A stretch of 63,767 nucleotides of DNA from Caldimicrobium sp. (GCA_025059715.1 JANXCE010000009.1:1-63767), one strand, 5' to 3'; positions 26,145 to 35,803 are shown, numbered from the stretch's first letter. Translations and numbers: made by a program. The notes: generated from the sequence alone by a model not told the origin.

Positions 26145-27704
26145 ATGGAAAAAATCGCTCAATCAAAGTTAGAAAGAGTCACTAAAGGTGCCACTTCGGT
26201 AACCTTGGCGGTCTTCATAAGTAGGATCTTGGGTTTGGTTCGCGAACAGGTTTTAGCCTATTATTTTGGTGCTGGGAAGGCTATGGATGCCTTTGTAGTG
26301 GGATATCGGATACCTAACCTTTTGAGAGATCTCTTTGCGGAGGGAGCTTTAGCAGGAGCCTTCACTAAGGTCTTCACCTCCTCGGTAGAAAGAGAGGGGC
26401 TAAACTATGCCTTCTATAGAGGAAGTATTGTGCTTTCAAACTGGTTGTTGATTCTATCTATGGTTGTTCTTTTGGGTATAATCTTTGCTCCTGAAATCGT
26501 CTCTCTCATCGCTAAGGATTTCTTAAAGAACCCTGATAAATTTGAGCTAACAGTTAGCTTAACAAGGATCATGATGCCCTTTTTATTATTTATAAGTATC
26601 TCCGCACTCTTTGCAGGACTACTTAATTCTTTGGGAATCTTTTTTTGGCCTGCCCTCTCTTCAGGTTTTTTTAACTTAGCCTCCATTATAATAGGTGTCC
26701 TTGGTTACTATCTTTTGATTGAGCGAGGTTATGAACCCATTTTGGGTATGGCGCTTGGAGTAGCCTTAGGTGGTTTATTTCAGGCACTACTTCAATATCC
26801 CCTTTTAAAGAAGAGGGGGTTTAAGCTTGTGCCCAAAATTGACTTTAGCTTGCCAGAATTTAAGGAGGTGCTCCTCTTACTTATACCAGTGGTTATAGGT
26901 TTTTCCGCAGTGCAAATTAATATATTTATTAATACTTACTTTGCAACTTCCTGTGGAGAGGGAGCAGTTTCTTGGTATAACTATGCCTTTAGAGTTATGT
27001 ATGTGCCTTTGGGCTTATTTGGGGTGGGCCTGGGACAAGCTTTACTTCCAGAATTAACACGAACTCTCCTTCAGGGGAATCTTCCTCAGGCAAGAGAGCT
27101 TTACACCAAAATCTTGGTAGTCTCCCTCAGTGTTTCCCTACCCTCCGCTCTTGGTCTATACCTAATTTCGGAACCATTGATAAAACTACTTTTTGAAAGA
27201 GGAAGCTTTAAGGAAATAGATACCTTGAAGACCGCAGAGATATTAAAGATTTTAAGCGTAGCCCTTCCCTTTTATGGATTAAGTAAAGTATCTCTGCCCC
27301 TTTTTTATGCTATAAATCGCACCTCCATTCCTGCCATAGGAAGTTTTCTTGCAGTTTTTTCTAATCTCTCCATAATTCTTGTTAGTATTAAGATTTGGGA
27401 GATTTTAGGGGTTGCTGGAGGAACCGCAGGCTCTCTTATTCTGCAAGCTCTATTCTTAACTTATATGAGTTCCCAAATTTTAGGAGGATTATCTTGGCAA
27501 GATCTAATTAAACCACTTTTCACATTGGGGCTTGCCTGTTTAGCCCTATTCTTAATAGTTCAGGTATTTCTGAGCATAATTAAAACTATATGGGCTTTGC
27601 CCCTGGTCATTCTCTTGGGAGCCCTTCTCTTTGTCTCTGTATGCAGGTTCCTTGGTCCTCAAGAGACCTATTTATTCTACAAAAAGCTCTTTCCCTTTCT
27701 CTAA
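26145..27704 (+). CDS. murJ: Lipid II flippase MurJ (MviN)
   Basis: This 519-aa polytopic protein matches the MVF family. It has the N-terminal GATSVTLAVFISRILGLVREQVLA pattern in pieces, PNLLRDLFAEGALAGAF, and repeated hydrophobic helices (about 14). MurJ moves the peptidoglycan precursor lipid II across the inner membrane. It is 28 nt downstream of the exchanger. It is followed by about 1.8 kb without an intact gene. Confidence 0.95.
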   Translation: MEKIAQSKLERVTKGATSVTLAVFISRILGLVREQVLAYYFGAGKAMDAFVVGYRIPNLLRDLFAEGALAGAFTKVFTSSVEREGLNYAFYRGSIVLSNWLLILSMVVLLGIIFAPEIVSLIAKDFLKNPDKFELTVSLTRIMMPFLLFISISALFAGLLNSLGIFFWPALSSGFFNLASIIIGVLGYYLLIERGYEPILGMALGVALGGLFQALLQYPLLKKRGFKLVPKIDFSLPEFKEVLLLLIPVVIGFSAVQINIFINTYFATSCGEGAVSWYNYAFRVMYVPLGLFGVGLGQALLPELTRTLLQGNLPQARELYTKILVVSLSVSLPSALGLYLISEPLIKLLFERGSFKEIDTLKTAEILKILSVALPFYGLSKVSLPLFYAINRTSIPAIGSFLAVFSNLSIILVSIKIWEILGVAGGTAGSLILQALFLTYMSSQILGGLSWQDLIKPLFTLGLACLALFLIVQVFLSIIKTIWALPLVILLGALLFVSVCRFLGPQETYLFYKKLFPFL

Positions 27705-27904
27705 GGTTAATTAATCCTTCTGGGAAATCCTTAGGGCTCAATGCCTCATTTAACCCTCCTACTCCTTTCCCCAACCCGCTCTTTAAGCTTTACCCTAAAC
27801 TGAAAAGTCGGGGTGTGCTTTTAGCCAAAAAAAAGACCCTCTTAAAGGGATCTTTTATAAACTCTCTTAACCATTAACAAGCCAATTCCAAGTAAGGTCC
27901 ATTC

Positions 27905-28742
27905 TGCCTTTTCCCTTGACCGAACTCTAAGAGAAGTTCTACAAAGACTCCCTCTCAAAATCATCCACATCCTATTTGGCTTCAAGGTCAGAGAACTCTT
28001 TGAAAACACCTTCCCTACAACCAAAGAAAGAAAGGCAGACTTTGTAGGAAGACTTGAAAAGGGCACCCTTATTCACTTTGAAATTCAGAGCACCTATGAT
28101 CCTACCTTGCCTCTAAGGCTCATTGAGCTTTACTTAAGGATTTATGAAAGATACAGAGCTATCCTTTACAGGTTTTACTTTGGTTGGAGACAGGAAGTGT
28201 CCCTATAGAGAGCGGTATCCTTTGGGAAGACTTCAGCATTGAGTTAAGGTTGTGGAGATGAGGAAAATTAGTTATAGGGAGTTACTTGAAGTGAGGTTAG
28301 GGAGGATCAGTGGCTTGCTATTTTGTGTAAGAGAGAAAGCGATTTTTGGGAGAGACCCAGGGAGAGGGTTGAAAAACTCAATGGAGGGAAAGAGAAGGGA
28401 TTTTTGATGAAGCTTTCAGTGCTTGATAGACCTTGAGGAAGGATGCCTATGATGAAGTAGCAAGGCCATATGAGGAGGTAATGAGGATGCGACTTGTAAT
28501 TGATAAAAGTAGGGATACCTTTTCATAGAGGGAAGGAGGGTAGGAAGACTTGAAGGATGCTCAATAGATGGTGCTTGAGGTGGTGGAGGTGAAGCTTGGG
28601 AGAGTGCCAAAGGGTCTTGAGGAGCAGATCAAGGCAGAAACTGACCGCGAGAAACTAAAGAGGCTTCACCGGGAGCTTATTCTTGCCTCAAACCCCCTGG
28701 AAGTAATCCAACAATTTGGCTATAGAGCCAATGAAACCTAAT
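27905..28742 (+). pseudogene. Decayed Rpn/PD-(D/E)XK transposase-nuclease family gene
   Basis: The reading LDRTLREVLQRLPLKII, LFGFKVRELFENTFPTT, KADFVGRLEKGTLIHFEIQS and LPLRLIELYLRIYERY matches the N-terminal nuclease core of Rpn-type recombination-promoting nucleases, with D, E-x-Q catalytic residues. It then hits a stop and shifts frame (MRKISYRELLEVRLGRISGLL), ending in a recognisable tail LILASNPLEVIQQFGYRANE. At least three frame changes and stops make it nonfunctional. A smaller fragment of the same family is at 45560. Confidence 0.75.
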
Positions 28743-28879
28743 CAAAAACCACCATATTGTTAATTTTCTAATCAAAGGGTTCAATTCATCCCTTTTAAAT
28801 ACATGCTTTTGTAAATAATAAATCCTGAAATTGGCTTTTGTGCTTGCCTATTTAAGCATAAAGGAGGTGCATAAGTTTT

Positions 28880-29470
28880 GTCTTTTCTTATTAAAAGAGG
28901 GGGAAACAAGGTAAATGTGGAGTCTTTATGCTCCCGTCAAATACTAAGGAGAAGTTTAAGGCCTTGGTGGATAGATTTTGCAGAAACAGGGGTATAGTTT
29001 TAGTGTCCGTAATTATGATTATAAGGATTATCTACGATTGGAAGGACTATAAAATATTTGAAAGCAAGGGGCGTGAGTGTGAGAGGAGTTAGCTTTAGTT
29101 ATTACGGAAAGAGGGAAGAGTTTATTGAAAGGGAGAGGAGGTAGCGATGGGTGTGGATAGTAGATTTGAATTTGCTTGTAAAGAGTGGTCATTTATTGAG
29201 TAGCATTGGGTGGGACTTTTGGAGTAAGTTTAAAGCTGTAGCTCCTTTTGAGATAAGGGGCGAGAGAATTTAGCTTGAGAGGGAGGGAAAAGGTATGCAG
29301 AGAGGTTTAACAGGACATTAGAGGAAAAATTTAACCGGGAGCTTATGAGGTATTTGATATGGTATAATGCGGAGAGGGTGCAAAGTAAGCTCAAAAATGC
29401 ATCGCCTTTTGGAGTGGATTTGTTACAAATCTTACCAGAACTCCCCTCAGTCTAAAATCCTATGGACTCA
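28880..29470 (+). mobile_element. Degenerate IS481-like insertion sequence, copy B
   Basis: Broken frames give VSTIGRI-like, SRFGFA-like, KFNRELMRYLIWYNAERVQS and a tail GGAGTGGATTTGTTACAAAT shared with the other copies. It ends in CCCCTCAGTCTAAAATCC TATGGACT-type sequence, the common right end of copies B, C and E. No intact frame remains. It lies directly upstream of the fur promoter. Confidence 0.7.
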
Positions 29471-29481
29471 TTCAACCCCCC

Positions 29482-29509
29482 TTGACCAATAAAAAAAGAG
29501 TTTTATATT
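29482..29509 (+). promoter_or_regulatory. Promoter of fur-feoA-feoB
   Basis: TTGACC (29482-29487), 16-bp spacer, TATATT (29504-29509). The predicted start near 29516 falls at the left edge of the Fur-type operator. Confidence 0.65.
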
Positions 29510-29514
29510 GTATA

Positions 29515-29531
29515 TTGAAATTAATTTTCAG
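29515..29531. promoter_or_regulatory. Fur-type operator in front of fur
   Basis: TTGAAATTAATTTTCAG is an imperfect inverted repeat matching, at 14 of 16 defined positions, the TTGAAAATnATTTTCAA form I recall for delta-proteobacterial Fur boxes. It covers the predicted transcription start, fitting iron-dependent autoregulation. Binding is inferred. Confidence 0.6.
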
Positions 29532-29547
29532 AATTTAAAACAAAAAG

Positions 29548-29979
29548 ATGGAACATCTTATTGAGAAATTTAGGCAATTTATCAAGCAAAAGGGATTAAA
29601 ATATACTCCTGAGCGAGAGGAAATCCTCAGGGAGATCCTGTCTTTAGAAGATCATTTCGATGTGGAGTCCCTTTATCTTCAACTCAAGAAAAAGAATAGT
29701 AAAATTTCTAAAGCTTCTATATACAGAACCCTTCCCCTTTTAGTTGAAGGGGGTTATATTCAGGAAGTATACAAACAGGGTGGACATTCCCACTATGAGG
29801 TTACTCTTAATAAACAACCCCATCTTCATTTTATTTGTATCCAGTGTGGAGAGGTTAAAGAAGCTTTAGACCACAGACTAAACAATTTAATAGAAGAGTT
29901 TGAAAGGCAAAGTAAATACAGGTTTTTAACCTATCATTTAGAGATCTTTGGGCTTTGTCCTAACTGTCGGGAGGTTTAA
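29548..29979 (+). CDS. fur: Ferric uptake regulator (Fur family)
   Basis: This 143-aa protein has the Fur winged helix (LKYTPEREEILREIL, SIYRTLPLLVEGGYI) and the metal sites HSHYEV, HLHFICIQCGEVKE and a closing CPNC, so both cysteine pairs for structural zinc are present. Its place before feoA and feoB supports an iron role over Zur or PerR. A Fur-type operator lies on its promoter, suggesting autoregulation. Confidence 0.93.
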   Translation: MEHLIEKFRQFIKQKGLKYTPEREEILREILSLEDHFDVESLYLQLKKKNSKISKASIYRTLPLLVEGGYIQEVYKQGGHSHYEVTLNKQPHLHFICIQCGEVKEALDHRLNNLIEEFERQSKYRFLTYHLEIFGLCPNCREV

Positions 29980-29986
29980 TTTTGTT

Positions 29987-30346
29987 ATGACCCTTAAAGA
30001 GGCTCTTTGTGGTGATGTAGTGGTGATTAAGGCCTTCAGTTCGGAGGAGGATATTTTGAAGAAAGTTTCTGCCATGGGGCTCAGAAAGGGCAGTCACTTC
30101 GAGGTTTTGCGTCGTTGTGGTAGAAACCTTCTCCTCCGAAACGGAACCAATTGTTTAATAATTAGTGAAGAACTGGCGGATAAAATAGAAGTTGAATTAA
30201 AAAAAAGAGTGGATAGTCCCTGTGAAGAATTAAAATGCACCTTAAAAAGCCCTCCCTGTCCCTCAGAGGAAGCTTTTTCACAAAGGGGATTAAAGAAGTA
30301 TTCGGTCTGGCTTAAAAAATTTTTTCCATTTCTTAGAAAAAAATAA
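29987..30346 (+). CDS. feoA: FeoA-domain protein with Cys-containing C-terminal tail
   Basis: This 119-aa protein has the SH3-like FeoA fold pattern (LKEALCGDVVVIKAF, AMGLRKGSHFEVL, LLLRNGTNCLIISEELADKI) and an added C-terminal stretch with CEELKCTLKSPPC. FeoA is a cytoplasmic partner of the FeoB ferrous iron transporter. I chose ATG 29987, following GGGAGG; earlier in-frame ATG 29948 lies inside fur. It is 5 nt before feoB. Confidence 0.88.
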   Translation: MTLKEALCGDVVVIKAFSSEEDILKKVSAMGLRKGSHFEVLRRCGRNLLLRNGTNCLIISEELADKIEVELKKRVDSPCEELKCTLKSPPCPSEEAFSQRGLKKYSVWLKKFFPFLRKK

Positions 30347-30351
30347 CTTCT

Positions 30352-32283
30352 ATGCCCCTCATCCGAGTTCCCTTGGTTGGAAATCCCAATGTAGGTAAAA
30401 CGAGCATACTCAACTTTTTAGCAGGCACCAATCTCAAAATCGGTAATTGGCCCGGGGTTACGATTGAAAAGAGGGTTGGGAAGGTTTTCGTTCAGAATTA
30501 TGAAATAGAATTAATAGATCTTCCTGGTGTATACACCATAGAACAAGCAACTTCAGAAGATGAAGCTATTACCATAAATTTTCTAAGAAAGGGTGATTAT
30601 GAAGTAATTCTTCATGTAATAGAAAGTCCCCGCTTGGAGAGAGACCTTTATCTGACTACTCAACTCTTGGAATTAAATAAACCCATAATTGTTGCTCTTA
30701 ATATGAGTGATGAAGCGGAGGCCTTAGGTATTCACATTGACGAGAGACGATTCTCCGAGCTTTTTAACATCAAGGTCTTAAAAACAAATGGTAGAACTGG
30801 AGAGGGAGTGAAAGCTCTTCTTCCTGCGATAGTGGAATCCTTTGAAAGGAATTTAACACCCCACTTTGAGATTCTAAGTTTTGGACATCTTACAGAGGGT
30901 TCGGAGGAAGAGCGAAGGCTTGCTCTGGTAAAAGGAATCTCTGCGGAAATCACCAAACGAGACCTTTTCCCAAAAAAAACCCTTACCGAATCCTTTGATC
31001 GTTTCCTGCTACATCCTTTCTTCGGTTTTATCTTTCTCATCTTGATTTTATATTATACCTTCAAAATAGTGTTTGACTTATCCTCTCCTTTTGTAGACTT
31101 TATTGATGGATTTGTGCAGGATTTTCTTTCTCCAGCTACGCAGCATCTTCTACTCTATTTGGGAGCCCCTTTGCTAATTTCCCGCTTTTTCAGTGAAGCT
31201 CTTTTTGGAGGCCTTGGAGTGGTTTTGTCTTTTTTACCCCTAATATTTATTATTTATCTCTTTCTTACTCTATTAGAAACTTCTGGCTATTTACCTCGGG
31301 TTGCCTTTCTAATGGATCGATTTACCCATAGGGTGGGTCTTCATGGGCAAAGTGTGATTCCCTTGATGCTTGGCTTTGGTTGTAATGTTCCTGCAATTCT
31401 TGCTACAAGAACTCTGCAAGACAGATCCGATCGTCTACTTGTTATGGCCATGATTCCCTTTATGCCCTGCTCCGCAAGATTGGTTGTCTTCAGTTTTTTC
31501 TGTCTAATTTTTTTTGACAGACCTGCCTTACTTATCCTTGCTCTCTATTTGGTTGGCCTCTTTGTAGCGTTCTTAACCAGTGTCCTTCTTAGAAAGTCCT
31601 TTCTAAAAAAACAACTTGCCCATTTTGTCATGGACCTTCCCCCTTACCGTCTTCCTTCTATTAGAGTTGTCTGGAGTATTGTTCTCTTACATGTTAAAAG
31701 CTTTATAGTGCGAGCAGGAACAGTAATTTTTGCCATATCTGTTGCAATCTGGTTAATTTTAAATCTTCCTCCCCAAGTTCAGAACCTTGAAGAGAGCTAC
31801 GGAGGAAAGCTTGGAAAGATTATAGCACCCCTTTTTGAACCTCTTGGTTTAGGAGATTGGAGAATTGCAACCTCCCTAATACCTGCTTTTTTAGCCCGTG
31901 AGGCCATTCTGAGTAATCTTGCTGTGATCTTAAAGGCGCAGGAGCCCAAGGAAGAGACCTTTGACTTTGAAATGGCTCTAAAGGCCCAGGGTGAAAAACT
32001 GCTCCTTTCCTTTAAAGAAGCTCTCTTTTCTCTATCTTCCCTTTATCCTAAATCCCTGGAAGTTGGGACCGATGATGGTCTTCTGCGAGGGGAGATTAAG
32101 AAGGTCTTTTCTTCTGCCTCCGCTCTATCTTTTCTTTTTTTTGTTTTGATCTATAATTCCTGTGTCGCCACCTTTGTTACTATGTGGAGAGAGGGCTCAA
32201 AGAGTTTTGCCCTTCTCTTCCTGGGCTATAGTTTTGCTCTTGCCTGGACCTTCTCTTTCCTAATTTACACCTTTTTCTCTTAA
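30352..32283 (+). CDS. feoB: Ferrous iron transporter FeoB
   Basis: This 643-aa protein has an N-terminal GTPase domain (GNPNVGKTS at 11-19, DLPGVY, NMSDEA) and a polytopic C-terminal half with the paired Gate regions, including LGFGCNVPAILATRTL and MIPFMPCSARL. It imports Fe(II) across the inner membrane. It is shorter than the 770-aa E. coli form but within the family range. Regulation by the Fur operator upstream of the operon is likely. Confidence 0.97.
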   Translation: MPLIRVPLVGNPNVGKTSILNFLAGTNLKIGNWPGVTIEKRVGKVFVQNYEIELIDLPGVYTIEQATSEDEAITINFLRKGDYEVILHVIESPRLERDLYLTTQLLELNKPIIVALNMSDEAEALGIHIDERRFSELFNIKVLKTNGRTGEGVKALLPAIVESFERNLTPHFEILSFGHLTEGSEEERRLALVKGISAEITKRDLFPKKTLTESFDRFLLHPFFGFIFLILILYYTFKIVFDLSSPFVDFIDGFVQDFLSPATQHLLLYLGAPLLISRFFSEALFGGLGVVLSFLPLIFIIYLFLTLLETSGYLPRVAFLMDRFTHRVGLHGQSVIPLMLGFGCNVPAILATRTLQDRSDRLLVMAMIPFMPCSARLVVFSFFCLIFFDRPALLILALYLVGLFVAFLTSVLLRKSFLKKQLAHFVMDLPPYRLPSIRVVWSIVLLHVKSFIVRAGTVIFAISVAIWLILNLPPQVQNLEESYGGKLGKIIAPLFEPLGLGDWRIATSLIPAFLAREAILSNLAVILKAQEPKEETFDFEMALKAQGEKLLLSFKEALFSLSSLYPKSLEVGTDDGLLRGEIKKVFSSASALSFLFFVLIYNSCVATFVTMWREGSKSFALLFLGYSFALAWTFSFLIYTFFS

Positions 32284-32286
32284 AGG

Positions 32287-33390
32287 ATGAAGCCTCCCTA
32301 TACATTTCTTTTCCTATTTTTCTTTATGTATTTCCTTTGGCATCTATACCTTTATAGGAGAATCAAAGGTAATTACCCCTATTTGCCGCTACTTTTAATC
32401 TTGGGCTTTATCTCTCCCCTATTCATTAGAATTTCAGATCTTTATCTTCCTCCAAGCTTAGCCTTTATTATCAGCTTTGCCGCTCTTTTCTGGATGGGGT
32501 TTCTTTTCTATTTTGTGGTCCTCGATCTTATTCTAAGGTTTTTCTTAAAAAGTGTTTTTTTCTCCCTTTCCTTGGCTCTTGTGTTATCCCTTTATAGCTA
32601 TGTAGAAACCTTACATCCCGAATTGATTCATGTTATTCTCTATTCCCCAAAGATTCCTCCTGCAACTACTATAAAAATTCTTCATTTTAGTGATGTGCAC
32701 CTGGGGCCAGTTATGGGCATGGACAAAGTTCGCTTCATAGAAAAGGCGGTTCAAAAGTACAAGCCTGATCTAATTATTTCAACCGGAGACTTTGTGGATG
32801 GAAACATGAAAAATAAGGCCTTTTTGCAAGAGGCCCTCTCTCGCCTCGAGGCACCCTTAGGAAAGTATGCAGTGGTAGGAAATCACGAATACTATCGAGG
32901 CATTGAAAAATCCATTGAATTTACTACCCAGGCAGGATTTCAAGTGCTTAGAGGAGAGAGCAAGGAGATATTACCCTTTTTGCTGATGGTAGGGTTAGAC
33001 GATGATGACTGTAAATATTTTATGGCTTGTAAGGGTCCACTTAAAGAATCTCTTCTGTTAAGAACCCTTCCCTCTGATAAATTTATCCTTCTTTTGAAAC
33101 ACAAACCAAGGATAGAACCAGAGGCCTTGGGTTTTTTTGATTTAATGCTTTCGGGACATACCCATGGAGGGCTCTATTATCCAATAGGCAAATGGTTGCT
33201 TAAAGCCCTTAGTAAATTTGAATACCCAGGCTGGCACTCCTTAGTCCCTCAGGGCTATCTTTTTGTAAGTAAGGGATTAGGCACAGGGGGGCCACCCATG
33301 CGTCTCTTTTCACCTCCAGATCTGGCTCTGATTGAAATTAGGGCAGGGCAACGGGCCTATCAGCTATTCCGCCAAGGCCTCGGAGATTAA
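32287..33390 (+). CDS. Membrane-anchored metallophosphoesterase (YkuE/YaeI-like)
   Basis: This 367-aa protein starts with four hydrophobic segments (about residues 5-115) and ends in a calcineurin-type phosphoesterase domain with FSDVHLGP, STGDFVDG, GNHEYYRG and LSGHTHGG. All metal ligands are present. Relatives include YaeI, a periplasmic-side phosphodiesterase; the substrate here is not known. It follows feoB by 3 nt, so it may be Fur-controlled. Its 3' end overlaps the convergent lptD end by 53 nt. Confidence 0.9.
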   Translation: MKPPYTFLFLFFFMYFLWHLYLYRRIKGNYPYLPLLLILGFISPLFIRISDLYLPPSLAFIISFAALFWMGFLFYFVVLDLILRFFLKSVFFSLSLALVLSLYSYVETLHPELIHVILYSPKIPPATTIKILHFSDVHLGPVMGMDKVRFIEKAVQKYKPDLIISTGDFVDGNMKNKAFLQEALSRLEAPLGKYAVVGNHEYYRGIEKSIEFTTQAGFQVLRGESKEILPFLLMVGLDDDDCKYFMACKGPLKESLLLRTLPSDKFILLLKHKPRIEPEALGFFDLMLSGHTHGGLYYPIGKWLLKALSKFEYPGWHSLVPQGYLFVSKGLGTGGPPMRLFSPPDLALIEIRAGQRAYQLFRQGLGD

Positions 33391-35491
33391 CCCTAAAATA
33401 AAATTTAGTATCCTTCGGAGTAACAGACATTCCAACTCCCAAGAGATAACAATCGTGCAAATATTGAGCCTCAAGTCTTTGCTCTGAGATTTCGTCCTTA
33501 ATTAGATTTCGGGAAATATAATAGTGGAGGCCTAAGCGTTCCGCTAAAAGATGGGAAAGAGAGAAAGTAACTTGACGAGTTTTCCAGGTCTCATCTTCCT
33601 GATATGTCAAATTTATCTGCTTCAAGAGTAGATCTATCAAACCTATGTTTAAACTATGCTTTTTAAATCCATACCCGTAAAAGTTGTAAGCTGTGTCATA
33701 GCGCAGAACAAATCTTCCCTGCCATTGAGAAAAAAAGTGTAGATAGAGATCCGATAGCGCTCTCTCTTCTGGTTTGGTAGTTAATGGCGATCTTTCCGCT
33801 TTGGAAAAATCGTATTGTTGATAGGCTTTTATAATTAGAAAGTTTTTTTGGTTAGGTAAGTGGACAATTTGCCAAAGACCATATTCCAAGGTCTTAGCTT
33901 TTTTAACCAAGTAATCCTCATAGGTCAAGAGGGGGCCTACCTCCCGTTGGGGAGAAATTTCCCTTAAAAAGAACATTACATATGGTTTTAAAATATGTTG
34001 AAAGCGAATTTTTAAAGGTGGCTCACCAAATTCATAATTTTTATAGAGTAAGGAGTAAGAATTAATTGAGAATTCCCAAAGATTTTGGTTGAGATAACTC
34101 CTTGTGAAATTTCCCTGCTCCTCTAATAGGTAAGAATAATTTTTAAGATTAACTTTAGCTTCGCTCTTGAAGAAGGAGAAGCTGAAGGGATATCCTATTT
34201 CTATATTGAGCCCTATTCTACTTCCATAGTAATTTTCTTTCCGATAAAAATAATTATAATCCAGGGCTATCGAGGTAAGGGCTCCAGCTATGTTGATCGG
34301 TAAAAGTATTGAGCGAAGATGGGCCAGGGGTTGAAAAACCTCTTTTCTATTACCTAAACCCTCATAATCAATATAGGCACTTTGTAACCTGGTGTAGAGG
34401 CTATTTCTCTGATATTGAAACCAGATTTTAGAGGTGCGAAAATCTTGGGCCTTATCTTCTATATCTCTATTAAAGCGCTCTATGTAAAGCTTCTTTGTCC
34501 TATCAAAGGACCCCTCTCCTATGTTAAACTCTTCTAAAAAACCTTTGTCTGATAGCAAATCTAAGTCAAGGTGCAAGTCCCAGTTCTTACCAGTAGAGAT
34601 GTCAACCTTTCCGGTAGTCCAATAGCGATGTTTAGGAGTCTCTGGGCCTACATAATGGCTGGCCTTGATATCTTTAAGGTAGCGTAATAAAAAAAGAGCT
34701 TTTGTGTCCTTAGTTAAGGCAATTTGATTCTCCAAATCCAAGAGTAATCCTCTCTTGGTGGAATAGAGAGGAGAGAGGGTAAAATCTATTTGATCAGTAA
34801 GGGGAATAAAGTAAGGAATTTGAAAACTTATTCCAATACGATTTCCCTGGGCAATATGGGGAAATAAGAACCCCCTTTTTCTTTGTTCAAAGACAGGAAG
34901 GGTAATTTTCGGAAGATAAACCTTTTGGGGTGAGTAGAGAAGGGGAAGATCTTTGGCCCTAAAATAAGTGGCCTTTGCGGTATTTATACCCTCGGGCGTG
35001 AGTAAAAAATCTCTAACCTCTAAACTCCAAGGCGGGTATTCCTCTCTCTCGCAATCAAATTCGCAGGTAGAGATAATTGCCCTTTTGGCACGATATTCGT
35101 TAAGGGCATTTTTACTAAACTCCCAGGCTTTGATCCTAATCCCGTCCTTTTTTAAAAGGAGAAAGGCCTTGTCACTAATTATTTCGTTATTTCTCAAGTC
35201 AAATAGGGCGTGATCTCCAGAAACTGTTGCGTTTTGGATAAAATCAAAGAGTTTAAAATGAAATAACTCTAAAAATTCCGTTTCTCTATGGTAAATAACT
35301 CTCCCTGCATAGAGGAGATAACCCTCCTGTTCAACAACAATATCTCCCTCCGCAAGGATTTTTATTCCATCTTGAAGAATTTCCACTCTTGTAGCACTTA
35401 AACTAATAGCTCTGCCCTTAGGAAGGGCAAAGGTTATAGAAAATTTTAACAATAAAAACAAGAGTGAAAAAAAAAGAATTCCGACTTTCAA
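33338..35491 (-). CDS. lptD: LPS-assembly outer-membrane protein LptD
   Basis: This 717-aa protein has a signal peptide (MKVGILFFSLLFLLLKFS), an OstA-type N-terminal periplasmic jellyroll (ILAEGDIVVEQEGYLLYAGRVIYH) and a long beta-strand-rich barrel with alternating aromatic residues. LptD places LPS in the outer leaflet. Two of the usual disulfide cysteines are visible in STCEFDCEREEYPPW. It shows that the organism builds an LPS-type outer membrane. It starts 18 nt after the ferritin-like gene. Confidence 0.92.
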   Translation of the reverse strand: MKVGILFFSLLFLLLKFSITFALPKGRAISLSATRVEILQDGIKILAEGDIVVEQEGYLLYAGRVIYHRETEFLELFHFKLFDFIQNATVSGDHALFDLRNNEIISDKAFLLLKKDGIRIKAWEFSKNALNEYRAKRAIISTCEFDCEREEYPPWSLEVRDFLLTPEGINTAKATYFRAKDLPLLYSPQKVYLPKITLPVFEQRKRGFLFPHIAQGNRIGISFQIPYFIPLTDQIDFTLSPLYSTKRGLLLDLENQIALTKDTKALFLLRYLKDIKASHYVGPETPKHRYWTTGKVDISTGKNWDLHLDLDLLSDKGFLEEFNIGEGSFDRTKKLYIERFNRDIEDKAQDFRTSKIWFQYQRNSLYTRLQSAYIDYEGLGNRKEVFQPLAHLRSILLPINIAGALTSIALDYNYFYRKENYYGSRIGLNIEIGYPFSFSFFKSEAKVNLKNYSYLLEEQGNFTRSYLNQNLWEFSINSYSLLYKNYEFGEPPLKIRFQHILKPYVMFFLREISPQREVGPLLTYEDYLVKKAKTLEYGLWQIVHLPNQKNFLIIKAYQQYDFSKAERSPLTTKPEERALSDLYLHFFSQWQGRFVLRYDTAYNFYGYGFKKHSLNIGLIDLLLKQINLTYQEDETWKTRQVTFSLSHLLAERLGLHYYISRNLIKDEISEQRLEAQYLHDCYLLGVGMSVTPKDTKFYFRVNLRGLGGIADRPVALP

Positions 35492-35509
35492 ATGAACCTA
35501 AAGGGCTTA

Positions 35510-35803
35510 TTAAGTCTCTTCCTCTTCTAAGATTTCCTCAACTTCCGCTTTACCTTCCTCTAATTCCTCTACTTGTTCTTCGTCTTTTTTGAGTAAAAGG
35601 GTCATAAACTCCCCTACATGGGTTTTTTCCTCTCTTGCCACATCTAACAAGATCGCTCTTAAGGCCTCATCTTCCGTGAGAGAAGCAAGTTGTTCATACA
35701 AATTAATGGCATCCAATTCCGCAATTATCGCAATTCTTAAAATTTGACGATCTAAATCCTCTTCCTCAATCCTATCTAAATCAAAGGGAATCTTAGAAAG
35801 CAT
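35510..35803 (-). CDS. EncFtn-like ferritin
   Basis: This 97-aa protein has two helices with the EncFtn iron site: AELDAINLYEQLA and REEKTHVGEFM (ExxH). It strongly resembles the ferritin-like cargo of thermophile encapsulins. Known members oxidise Fe(II) and usually need an encapsulin shell, but no shell gene is nearby and its tail is very acidic (EELEEGKAEVEEILEEEET) without a hydrophobic targeting peptide. It has its own promoter and an AAGGAGG ribosome site. lptD follows. Confidence 0.85.
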   Translation of the reverse strand: MLSKIPFDLDRIEEEDLDRQILRIAIIAELDAINLYEQLASLTEDEALRAILLDVAREEKTHVGEFMTLLLKKDEEQVEELEEGKAEVEEILEEEET

